From Chloroherpetonaceae bacterium (GTDB lineage: Bacteria > Bacteroidota > Chlorobiia > Chlorobiales > Chloroherpetonaceae), in NCBI GenBank assembly GCA_028277445.1, contig JANQGG010000021.1, positions 29,164-93,163 on the forward strand: a stretch of 64,000 bases of DNA. Direction: 5' to 3'. Shown piece by piece: positions 8,945 through 18,900 of the stretch. The notes beneath the pieces were generated by a model. The model saw only the letters and a program-made list of their open reading frames with translations. It was not told the DNA's origin and searched no databases. Made by a program: the position numbers and the translations under genes. Each line of letters opens with the position of its first letter. Positions within the stretch are counted from its first letter, which is position 1.

Positions 8945-11900
8945 ATGAGTGATTGTAAAGACCATAAAAATCCATTGCAACACAGCGGCACAAACCAATT
9001 TCAACGGTTTTTGCCCGGTCTCAAACCCGGTTATGTAAAGATTGATGAACACGACTATGCCGACTGGATCGTATTTGCTGCCGAGTTTAGCCGTTACATT
9101 CATTATGTAAACCTCAACGGATTAAACACAAACAACTGGACGGCTTTTTTTGCCAGCGATCTTTCGGCGGTTTTAGGCGGTATTGCCATCCAAAATGTTG
9201 AACGGTATCGCCTGGAAATCAAGCGGTTGTTTGATTATTTGAAAGATGATAAAAACACGGCAAATACCGACGACTTAAAATTGAGCTTGTATAAGCTTTT
9301 TAGCGGCTTATTTACCCTGACAAAAGCCTTTGATAGCTATTATGACACGTTGCCCGAATCGTATCCGATAGAAGAGACATCGTTAAAATCCATATCAAAA
9401 GATGGTTCGTTGAAAGGGATTTTATTCAACCTCATTAAAACCAAGCTAAAACCGGCCATCGATCGTTTGCTGCTCTATTACCATGAAGCCGATCAGGCGT
9501 TCAGTTTTTCATCCGATGTATTGTTTGATCAGGACTTCAGCGCCTGGAAAGCGCTTAACCGGCATGTTGAAACCGCAGCAAGCATTATTGACGGTTCAGG
9601 GTATGGCGAAGTATGGCGGGGGAATTCGCACGCCAGTTGGGAAGATTACCGGCAGGCTATTTACGCGCAGCCTCAAACACAAGTGTTTGTTGATCCCAAT
9701 GTGGATGGCAGCGTTGATCCTCAATTGGCCGTGTTTTTAAACATTGCGCATGCAGCCAATCATAATTTGTTTGCTTCGGTATTTGATACGTTTATCCAGG
9801 TTTATCAAAAGTTTGTAGACCTTGCCGAAGTTCACTTATTGATCACGCTTGAGAACTGGCCGTTTCACGCCCCGCATTATGCACTGTTCCTCGGATTTCT
9901 AAAGCTTTATCGTAAAAATGTTGATCAGTTAAACAAGCTCACCGACCGGCATCTGGATTATTATTACAAAGATATCCTGCGTTTTAAGAAGATTGAGGCC
10001 AAGCCTAACCAAGTGCATCTGGTTGTTGATCTTGCCAAATCTTTGAATTCTTATGCTTTGGCAAAAGGTGCGCTGTTTAAAGCCGGAAAAGACAGCTTAG
10101 GCAATGAAATTTTATATTTGCTCGACGCTGAAACCACATTTAACAAAGCCAAAATTGCCGCTCTAAAATCCATTTACTTTGGCGATGCCAATGATAATTA
10201 TACATATACCCAGGAAGGCGCTACGATTTCGGTAAACAATCTTGGGCGTTTGTTTGCTTCACCCATAGCCAACAGCGTAGATGGTATTGGCGGAAAGCTG
10301 ACAACGCCTGCACAGGAATGGCCGTTATTTACATCGTACCTCTATGAAAACAATGCCATCAGGGATGTTTTAGCCCCAAATGCATCAATTGGTTTTGCCG
10401 TGGCTTCACACTATTTGTTTTTAGCCGAAGGTGAACGGATTATAAAATTGCGGCTGGCGACTTCCGATAATGCCGCATGCGCTAGCCTTAGTGCCAAAGC
10501 ATATCTGACAACCAGCGAGGGTTGGTTTGAAGTAGATCAAAGCATGGTAAGCATTACCCAATCGACGTTAAGCAATACGGAAGCCTGCGTTGAACTTGAA
10601 CTGTCGCTTAGCGGTAGCGACCCTGAAATTACGGCTTACGATGCAAAGGTTCATGAAAAAACCTATGGGGTTGATACGCCGGTTTTACTTATAGAACTTA
10701 AGAACGCCGACGATGTGCCATATCAATACAATGACTTTCGGGATATTACACTGAGTGCTTTTGAGCTAAAAGTGGAAGTTGGGATGAGCCAGGCAAGCTA
10801 CACCCAAAAAGGGTTAAAAAACCTTAACATCACTGCCGATACCGGCGCTGTAGATGCTTCGAAACCATTTTTACCGTTTGGCGCGCAACCTCAAAAAGAT
10901 GCGGGGCTGGTGATTGGCTCTCAGGAAGCGTTTTCCAAGCCCAATGCGCGCCTGAAACTTAATCTGGAGTGGGCAGGAATTGTTCAGTCGAAAAGCGATA
11001 TGGATTTTAACACCACCGGGGGTTATACGCCAAATGTTCAGTTGGATTTTCTTGACGGGGGTGAATGGACAAATAAAAAGCCAAGCGGGGTATCCATTAG
11101 TGATTTTCAGCTTTTTACAACAAGCGGCGATGACGTGTTAAGCACGTTTTCAAAAGATATACCCGCCAGCTGGATTAAAGAAAATGTCTTTATAAACTAT
11201 AACGAAGAGTTCGGCAGCTATGGGTCCGGAAGTTTGGGTGGGTTTTTAAGGCTAAGCTTATTGGAAGGTTTTGGCCACAAAGATTACACGGAAGCCTATT
11301 CCATATTTTTAATTAACAAAGCCAATAAAATAACGCCAAATCCAAAACCGGTTGAACCTTATACGCCGAAGTTAAAGTCAGTTTTTTTAAGCTACGAGGC
11401 GCATACGGGCGTGATTGGTCTTTCGGATAGCCAATCCCTTCAGCAACCCATCGGCCGGTTTTTCCATGTGTATCCATTCGGGCAGGCCGAGCAACATCAG
11501 GCGCTGTTTTCCGAACCGGGCGATGTGTATCTCTTGCCTCAATTCACCCATACCGATAATAAGGCCGAGTCAACCGATACCCCGCCGGTTCAATCCAGGA
11601 AGCATTATCACATTGGAGAATTTTACATCGGGATTGAATCGCTCTTGGCGCAGGAGTCTGTCAATATATTATTCCAGGTAATGGAAGGGACAACCGATCC
11701 TTTGGTCAGTAAGCCTGAAAACCATGTGGCGTGGAGTTACCTGGCCGGCAACGAGTGGAAGAATTTTGATGATTTGGATGTGGTTGATCGCACCAATCAG
11801 CTTATTCAGTCCGGTATTATTTCCTTTGCAATTCCTTCGGATGCTACCACATCCAATAGTATGATGCCGGCTTCTTACCTTTGGTTGCGGGCATCGGTTA

Positions 11901-12823
11901 GCGAAGCGGCTGACGCTCTTGGAAAGTTGATAACCATTCAAGCCCAAGCTGCGCAGGCCACGTTATCATCCAATAATTATGCCAGTGAGGTTTATGAGCA
12001 TGCCATGCCGGCTTCCTCGATAAGCAAGTTGAAACTTCCACAGGCCGAAATTAAAAAAATCCAACAGCCATTTTCATCATTCGGAGGCCGGGCCGAAGAA
12101 ACGCCTGAAAAGTTTTATGTTCGAGTTAGCGAACGTATGCGGCATCGCGATCGCGCAAGCGCTATTTGGGATTACGAGCATTTGGTGTTGGAAGCGTTTC
12201 CTTCAATCTATAAGGTGAAGTGTTTAAATCATACCAAGGTGGTTGACAGCGATTTGGCATCGGAACGCATATACAACGAAAACCAGCCCGGTTATGTGAC
12301 GGTGATAACCATTCCGAGTCTGGTTAACCGCAACGATACCGATAGGTTAAAACCTTATACACACCAAAGCATGCTGAAACAAATCAAAGATTACCTTCAG
12401 CAGCGAATTTCACCTCATGTCAATCTTGCGGTTGAAAATCCGTTATTTGAGGATGTTAAAACCTCATTAAAGTTAAAGCTGAAGCCGGCCTACAGCAACT
12501 TTGTTTATTATGCCAATTTGTTGCGGGAAGAGATCACCCAATTTTTAAGCCCGTGGGTAAAAAATAACGATGCCGAAATTGAATTTGGCGGCAAGCTCTA
12601 TAAATCAACCCTGATCAATTTTATTGAAGAACGTCCATATGTTGAGTTTATCACCGATATGAAACTCAAGCATCGTGTGGATGCATTTTCAAGCTTTTCC
12701 GATGATGCCGAAGAAGTCTCGGCTTCAACGGCGCGAAGCGTGTTGGTATCGGTTGAGGCAGGTGAGCATGAGATCATCCAATATGAGGATGATTTAAAAG
12801 CAGAAAATCTCGAATGCGTGTAA
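8945..12823 (+). CDS. Giant baseplate protein, gpJ/Pvc11-like (1292 aa)
   Basis: This 1292-aa protein follows gp25 and has a C-terminal part (from about residue 1040) that looks like the baseplate J/gp6 wedge family (F-Y-V-R-V-S-E-R-M-R-H-R-D-R-A, E-A-F-P-S-I-Y-K-V-K-C, I-S-P-H-V-N-L-A-V-E-N-P). The first 1000 residues are a long N-terminal extension with many aromatic and Asn/Asp residues and several probable beta domains. In Afp and PVC, proteins 11 and 12 form the wedge heterodimer. No signal peptide or catalytic motif is visible. Confidence 0.82.
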   Translation: MSDCKDHKNPLQHSGTNQFQRFLPGLKPGYVKIDEHDYADWIVFAAEFSRYIHYVNLNGLNTNNWTAFFASDLSAVLGGIAIQNVERYRLEIKRLFDYLKDDKNTANTDDLKLSLYKLFSGLFTLTKAFDSYYDTLPESYPIEETSLKSISKDGSLKGILFNLIKTKLKPAIDRLLLYYHEADQAFSFSSDVLFDQDFSAWKALNRHVETAASIIDGSGYGEVWRGNSHASWEDYRQAIYAQPQTQVFVDPNVDGSVDPQLAVFLNIAHAANHNLFASVFDTFIQVYQKFVDLAEVHLLITLENWPFHAPHYALFLGFLKLYRKNVDQLNKLTDRHLDYYYKDILRFKKIEAKPNQVHLVVDLAKSLNSYALAKGALFKAGKDSLGNEILYLLDAETTFNKAKIAALKSIYFGDANDNYTYTQEGATISVNNLGRLFASPIANSVDGIGGKLTTPAQEWPLFTSYLYENNAIRDVLAPNASIGFAVASHYLFLAEGERIIKLRLATSDNAACASLSAKAYLTTSEGWFEVDQSMVSITQSTLSNTEACVELELSLSGSDPEITAYDAKVHEKTYGVDTPVLLIELKNADDVPYQYNDFRDITLSAFELKVEVGMSQASYTQKGLKNLNITADTGAVDASKPFLPFGAQPQKDAGLVIGSQEAFSKPNARLKLNLEWAGIVQSKSDMDFNTTGGYTPNVQLDFLDGGEWTNKKPSGVSISDFQLFTTSGDDVLSTFSKDIPASWIKENVFINYNEEFGSYGSGSLGGFLRLSLLEGFGHKDYTEAYSIFLINKANKITPNPKPVEPYTPKLKSVFLSYEAHTGVIGLSDSQSLQQPIGRFFHVYPFGQAEQHQALFSEPGDVYLLPQFTHTDNKAESTDTPPVQSRKHYHIGEFYIGIESLLAQESVNILFQVMEGTTDPLVSKPENHVAWSYLAGNEWKNFDDLDVVDRTNQLIQSGIISFAIPSDATTSNSMMPASYLWLRASVSEAADALGKLITIQAQAAQATLSSNNYASEVYEHAMPASSISKLKLPQAEIKKIQQPFSSFGGRAEETPEKFYVRVSERMRHRDRASAIWDYEHLVLEAFPSIYKVKCLNHTKVVDSDLASERIYNENQPGYVTVITIPSLVNRNDTDRLKPYTHQSMLKQIKDYLQQRISPHVNLAVENPLFEDVKTSLKLKLKPAYSNFVYYANLLREEITQFLSPWVKNNDAEIEFGGKLYKSTLINFIEERPYVEFITDMKLKHRVDAFSSFSDDAEEVSASTARSVLVSVEAGEHEIIQYEDDLKAENLECV

Positions 12824-12859
12824 AATAGCGTTGTTCGGTTTAATGGGTCTGATAATATC

Positions 12860-15800
12860 ATGATGGAAAAAAGCATTACCATACCGAAAAACCCGATTCT
12901 TGAAGAAAGCCAGGACTATTTTTGGCTAAGAAAAGAGGGGCTTGAGCATATCCGGCAACTCAGCAGCAAGCTTTGGACGGACTATAACATTCACGATCCG
13001 GGCATTACGCTTCTTGAATTGTTGTGCTACGCGCTGACGGATCTGGCCCATCGAACCAATTTTGATATTAACGATATTCTTGCCGTTAAACCCGATGAGG
13101 TATTTGATCCCAAACGCCAGGCGTTTTTCCCAGCCTCGGAAATCTTAACCATGAACCCTTTAACCATAAACGATTTTAGAAAAGTCTTGGTGGATTTAGA
13201 GGGTGTCAAAAACGGGTGGCTTTACCCGAAACTCTGCCCGTGCGAAGATATGCGTTTATATGTCAATTGTAAAGATAGCCTGTTGCAGTATAAGCCCGAA
13301 ACAAATCAAACGATCTTTGCCAAAGGATTGTACGACGTGCTCATAGAGTTTGATGATGAAGAGGGCGTGGGCGATTTGAACAGCGGAAAAATGAAGTATA
13401 ACGTTGGGTTTGAGAACAGCGGTTCATATACCAATGCGCTTATAGAGCTTCGCCTGCCTTCGTGGCAAACCTTGGTTTCAATGCTCACACCCGATAATGC
13501 GGATTATAATGAACTGAAAAGCTTCATGAACCCTGATTCGGCCATTGAAAGCGTCTTTGTAATGTTTATTTCCGGCAATAAGCAGCATAATAATGATGCG
13601 CCATTAAACGAGCAGGCACGGGTATTAAAACGCGTGGTTTATGCAACGGTTGAAGTCGAATTCAAACCCAATGTCGCTTTTCCTGGCACCATGAAACTGA
13701 ATTTTAAGGATGTGCCGCTTCGTGTGTGGTTTAAAAGTAATGCCGACCGGATGGCTTTGGCATGGGAGGATCTTAAAACCGCACTCTCGGATACGTCGCC
13801 AAGCGGGTTGTTTCCTAAATATCATGAACTGATCCACAAGGTGGGCAAGGTGATGGCGCAAACCGAAGCCAAGCTTCATAGGCATCGAAACCTTTGCGAG
13901 GATTATTGCACGATTACAGCGGTAGCCGTTCAGGATGTGGCCATATGCGCCGATATGGAAGTGGAAACCAACGCCGATATTGAGCGGGTTTTGGCAAATG
14001 CGTATTACCAAATCGAGCAGTATTTCAGCCCCGATATCCCTTTTTATGCCTTAAAAGAATTACTGGACGATGGCATGGCGGTTGAAGCCATATACAATGG
14101 CCCGTTGCTTAAAAACGGCTTTATTAAAAATGACGAGCTAGAGCAAACCCAGCTCAAACAAACCATTTATGTTTCAGATATTATAAATTTGTTGGTTGAT
14201 ATCCCAGGCGTTAAAGCGGTCAAAAATGTGTTGCTCACCAAGTATGATCAGGAGGGTTTGCAAATTGGAGATGCCAAGCCGTGGGCGCTTGAGATCGATC
14301 AACTTCATCAACCGCGGCTATATTTTGAGGGCAGTAAGTTTTTGGTTTATAAAGATAATCTGCCGTTTTTGCCGGATAAATCCGAACTCCTGGATACCTT
14401 ACAGGTCATCAAAGGTAAGCATCTCAAGGCTAAATTTTCAGAAATTGAAAATGAACTGCCAATACCATCCGGAACTTACTATGCCATCACGGATTATTAC
14501 CCGCTTCAATATTCCTTGCCATTAACCTATGGGGTTGGCATTGATGGTCTTCCGGGCAATGCGTCGGTTGGCAGAAAAGCCAAAGCCAAACAGTTAAAAG
14601 CATATTTGCTGTTTTTTGAGCAAATTCTAGTGAATTATCTCCATCAACTGGCTAATGTAAAAGAGCTGTTCGCTGTGGATGCTTCAGTAGAGCAAACCTA
14701 TTTTTCGAAGTTGTTAAGCAGCGATGACATCATTGGGATTGATGGGTTACAAAACGGCTTAACGAAAGAGATGCTCCAGGGATTTATGGAAGATAGCGAT
14801 GAGTATGCCGATCGTAGAAATCGGTTTTTGGATCATTTAATTGCACGATTTGCCGAACAAATGACCGATTATGGCTTGATGCTCTATAACTATTATGAAA
14901 ACAAAGCCATTGCAAACACGATCCTGATAAAGAACAAAATAGCATTTATCGGCGACATTCCGGTTATGGGTCACGATCGGGCCAGAGCAATCAACATTAA
15001 AGACAATTCGACCGCGTGTAGCTCAGAAAATGTATCGGGCCTTCAGAATAGGATCGTGAAGATTTTGGGCCTGGATAGCTTTTCGAGCTATGTCGATATT
15101 TACGATGAACACGATACCGATCAGATTGATTATGAAAAACGTTGGCGGCTTATCGATGAAAAAGGGAATATCTACCTCAGTAGCAGCACTAAATATACCG
15201 ACCCTGATTCTGAAAAAGCCATTCAACTTGCCAAGGCCGAACTCAGAGATGTTAAAAAGCACATGCACAATCCGGCTCGGTATAAAATTTCCAAAAAAAC
15301 CAAATGGGTGCTTAATCTTCTGGATGAAAAAAATGAAGTGATCGCTACGCGCAAACAACATTTTTCAAAGAAAAGCGAAGCTGAAAAAGCCAAGGAAGAG
15401 ATTATTGCGTTTGCTAAAAAAATCGGATCAGCCGATAAGGTGTATGTGGTTGAGCACTTGTTGCTGAGGCCGAGGAATAAAAAGGGATCGGTGGATGTTC
15501 CCCAAGGCGATCCGTTGCTGAATATATGTGTGCCTTCAACATGCACAACATGCGGCGAAGACGATCCATACTCGTTTAGAATTACGGTTATTTTAAATGG
15601 CGAAACAGGACTGACAAACAGCAACATCATGTTTCGTCGGTTTGCTGAAAAAAGCATACGAAAAGAAGTGCCGGCGCATATCGGCGTTAAAATATGCTGG
15701 GTGAGTTCAGAGAGCCTGGAAACGTTTGAGCTGGCCTGGTGTGCCTGGCTTAGCGAAGTTTCAAAACCCGAGCCGAATGCTGCTTTGCAAAGTCAGTTGT

Positions 15801-15919
15801 TAAAAGAGCTTATCGACATCTTTGAAAATCTGAAAAGTGTATATCCTCCCGCTTTTCTTCATGACTGTGTAGATGGTAATGATGAAAACAGGGTTTATAT
15901 GAATCAGACAATTGTATAA
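12860..15919 (+). CDS. Baseplate wedge protein, Pvc12-like (1019 aa)
   Basis: This 1019-aa protein begins with D-Y-F-W-L-R-K-E-G-L-E-H-I-R-Q-L-S and W-T-D-Y-N-I-H-D-P-G-I-T-L-L-E-L-L-C-Y-A-L-T-D, a motif that marks the Afp12/Pvc12 wedge family (D-x-x-D/H-P-G-x-T-L-L-E-L). A four-cysteine cluster (C-V-P-S-T-C-T-T-C-G) lies near residue 895, before a conserved C-terminal beta domain. It pairs with the previous protein to form the baseplate wedges. Met1 and Met2 are adjacent possible starts. A 36-base gap follows the previous gene. Confidence 0.82.
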   Translation: MMEKSITIPKNPILEESQDYFWLRKEGLEHIRQLSSKLWTDYNIHDPGITLLELLCYALTDLAHRTNFDINDILAVKPDEVFDPKRQAFFPASEILTMNPLTINDFRKVLVDLEGVKNGWLYPKLCPCEDMRLYVNCKDSLLQYKPETNQTIFAKGLYDVLIEFDDEEGVGDLNSGKMKYNVGFENSGSYTNALIELRLPSWQTLVSMLTPDNADYNELKSFMNPDSAIESVFVMFISGNKQHNNDAPLNEQARVLKRVVYATVEVEFKPNVAFPGTMKLNFKDVPLRVWFKSNADRMALAWEDLKTALSDTSPSGLFPKYHELIHKVGKVMAQTEAKLHRHRNLCEDYCTITAVAVQDVAICADMEVETNADIERVLANAYYQIEQYFSPDIPFYALKELLDDGMAVEAIYNGPLLKNGFIKNDELEQTQLKQTIYVSDIINLLVDIPGVKAVKNVLLTKYDQEGLQIGDAKPWALEIDQLHQPRLYFEGSKFLVYKDNLPFLPDKSELLDTLQVIKGKHLKAKFSEIENELPIPSGTYYAITDYYPLQYSLPLTYGVGIDGLPGNASVGRKAKAKQLKAYLLFFEQILVNYLHQLANVKELFAVDASVEQTYFSKLLSSDDIIGIDGLQNGLTKEMLQGFMEDSDEYADRRNRFLDHLIARFAEQMTDYGLMLYNYYENKAIANTILIKNKIAFIGDIPVMGHDRARAINIKDNSTACSSENVSGLQNRIVKILGLDSFSSYVDIYDEHDTDQIDYEKRWRLIDEKGNIYLSSSTKYTDPDSEKAIQLAKAELRDVKKHMHNPARYKISKKTKWVLNLLDEKNEVIATRKQHFSKKSEAEKAKEEIIAFAKKIGSADKVYVVEHLLLRPRNKKGSVDVPQGDPLLNICVPSTCTTCGEDDPYSFRITVILNGETGLTNSNIMFRRFAEKSIRKEVPAHIGVKICWVSSESLETFELAWCAWLSEVSKPEPNAALQSQLLKELIDIFENLKSVYPPAFLHDCVDGNDENRVYMNQTIV

Positions 15920-15937
15920 CCTAAAACACCGACACAC

Positions 15938-18900
15938 ATGCTACCCAGTAAGATCACATATCCGCATTTCGTCCCGGATCAATTGCTGACCAGTGATAAT
16001 CTGAATAGCCTCTTTGAGTACCTTGATGAGCAGGGACGGCTTACATGTACGAATCTCATCGGTATTGGGATTGTATGTGGCTTGGACGTAGTTCCATCGG
16101 CAGATGGCACCTCAATTACCATTACAAAAGGTACAGGAGTAACGAGCCAAGGGTACAAGGTTTCAATTCCGCAAACCACTTACACGCAGTATAGAATTTA
16201 TGATCCCGATCAGGAAAAAAAGTACGAGCCGTTTTTAAATCCATCCAATCAAGCGTTCTGGGAGTTAACACAAACAGCGGTTGCAAATGAAACAACGCCG
16301 TTAAGCTATAATTTTCTCAATGGAAATGGCGAGGATGCCAAAAAGAAGGCGGTGCTTTTATTTGTTGAGCTATTGGAGGTTGAGAACAAAAACTGTAACC
16401 CGAATTCGTGCGACGATAAAGGTATTACGGTTGAAGTAAACATCCGTCCGATTTTGGTTGAAAAATCAAAAACGTCCCATTTGCTCACGGGTACATCGTG
16501 CAATCTGCTCCTAAGCGAGGCGGTTGATATCAAGCCGATGAAAATGAAGCGTTTTGATGTTCCCAATACCGGTTTAGCCAGCACTTACGATGTGTTTTAT
16601 GCGTTCAAAAACGCCATTAATTCAAGCTTTATCGGCGAAGTGGAAAACCGGCTTCTGAAAACATGGCAGGCTTTTGGTTCGATTGTCGGTGATGAATACG
16701 GAAACATCAACCCGTTTAGCGGTTTTGCCAATTCGTTTAAGTTTCTGCATGATGGCACGATCACCCTGTTTCAACTCAATCATATTCAGTATTACTACGA
16801 CTTTTTCAGCGATCTGCTCCAAGCCTATCATGAGTTAAGAGAAACCGGATTGGAGGCGCTTGCCATATGCACGCCCGATAGCAGTTTGTTTCCCAGGCAT
16901 CTTATGCTGGATTTGGCCTTGCCGGATAAATCCAAATCGTTTTCTTCGTACCGCCATTGTTTTATTTATTCGCCGCTATTTCAGCACAAACACTTGATCC
17001 TTAAGTTGAAAGGCTTGTTCCGCCGATTGGTGTTGATGATTCAACAATTTAGCATTCCCCCGGTTCAGGGGTCAATGATGAAACACATCGATCCCTATCA
17101 ACGCATTACGCCAAGTAAACTGGATGATTCGTTGCTTTCCGAAAAAGCCATTCCGTATTACTACAATGTGAATCAGGGGCCAAAACCTCTGTTCCAAGCG
17201 TGGAATTTTGAAAAAACCGTGATTGGCGAGGCAAATCAAAATCTCTCGTACCATGCGGCAAAATATGGCGGCCCAACCGATGCGCTGAATTACGATCTGG
17301 AATGCTACAATTTTCTTCGGGTTGAAGGGATCGTTGGAAAGAGCTATACGCACGTGCTTGCAAATCTTAAAAAGCGAATTCACAACTCCCGCCTGCCTGT
17401 TGATGTTATTGCCATCAATACCGATACACGGGATTTCGATGACGCCAACATGCTCAAAAATCTCACCACCTTAACGAGCATTAAGGACAGTTTGGGTGAT
17501 ATTCACTGCCATTTCAACGACCTGGAAGCCATGTACGATTCCTTAAGGAATGAGATTTTATGCATGCTTTGCCAGGAGCTGCGGTATTATTATGAAATTC
17601 CCCTGCAACTTGCCAACCTTGGTCTAAAGGCGTATTCTCGGTTTTTGGTTCAGATTGAGCAGGCTTCCGATTTAGAGCTTACGTCTAAAGTAAAACTCTT
17701 TGAAGCCTGTTACGATACCCCATACCTCATCAACAAAACCTCTATGGGCACGGTGATTGAATGGGTGTATCGTAAAATGAACAAGGATGAAAATTTATCG
17801 GCATCCGTAATTCAGAAAGCGTTGGATGTTGATCCGATTTCCGAAGATGTCTCGCATTCGGAAAAACACGTCAATAAACAATTAAGTACCCGAATAACCG
17901 CAGCAGTTGCTCAGCTAATTCCCATACTTGAAATCCCGATTCTCATTATCCGGCTTTCCGAATTGCTTAAAGAAAGTCTTCATGATGTTGATATAAACTT
18001 GTATTGCAAGCTGCATGCCATGATCTCGGAACGCATTCGCAGTTATAAAACCGCCACCAGCAGCGTGGAAAGTTCCGATAAAGAAGCCATCCGAAGCAAG
18101 TTGTATGAAAAGATTCAAAAGAAAGAAGCAACTACACCTGAAGCCTATGTGCCAAAAACAACGTCGGGAGAAGCGCCAACGCCTAAAGCCGAGAGCCGAG
18201 AAGCGATTTCTGAAAAAGTGATATCCAGAGAAATTTCGAGAGCCGAACTTGAACTCTTTGAAATTAAAAATAAGGAGTTAATACAAAATGAGGTTAAAAA
18301 ACGGGTTTCTTTTTCGAGAATAGAGTCGCAATTGCAGCATGATGATATCCAGTTAATTGCAACCACGCAAAGCAATATTGGCGCAATTATGCTGTTTTTA
18401 TTTGTAAAGGAAGACTTATTCGACCACTTCGACGCCCTGATTTACAATTGCAAATGCAGCGCCCTTAAAACATTAAAGCAGGAATACATCCGGCGTGTGA
18501 AAGAACTGGCCGGTTTAAGGCAACTGAAAACTTTCTCACAACATCACCCCGGCTATCAACATAAAGCCGGCGTAACGATGTGCGGGACATTGATTATTCT
18601 TTATCACCTCCCCAGTGAATTAAAGCCATTGAAAAAAATGGATCAGTGGATGACAACGCTCGTCGATCAAATTCAGCCGGGTACGGTTATTGCGGATTTC
18701 TATATTCCATGCCTGTGCTACTCGCCCTGCCCGCCAATCGTTTATCATGTTACGGAAATTGAACAGGCGGCTGTGCCGGTAACCCTAAGCTTGCAACCAA
18801 ATCCGAAAACAGGTACCAACATTTATGATGTGGGCGATGAAAATACTTATTCTTTCACCCATACCCCGGAATCGGGTTCGTTAAATAATGGCACTGAAGA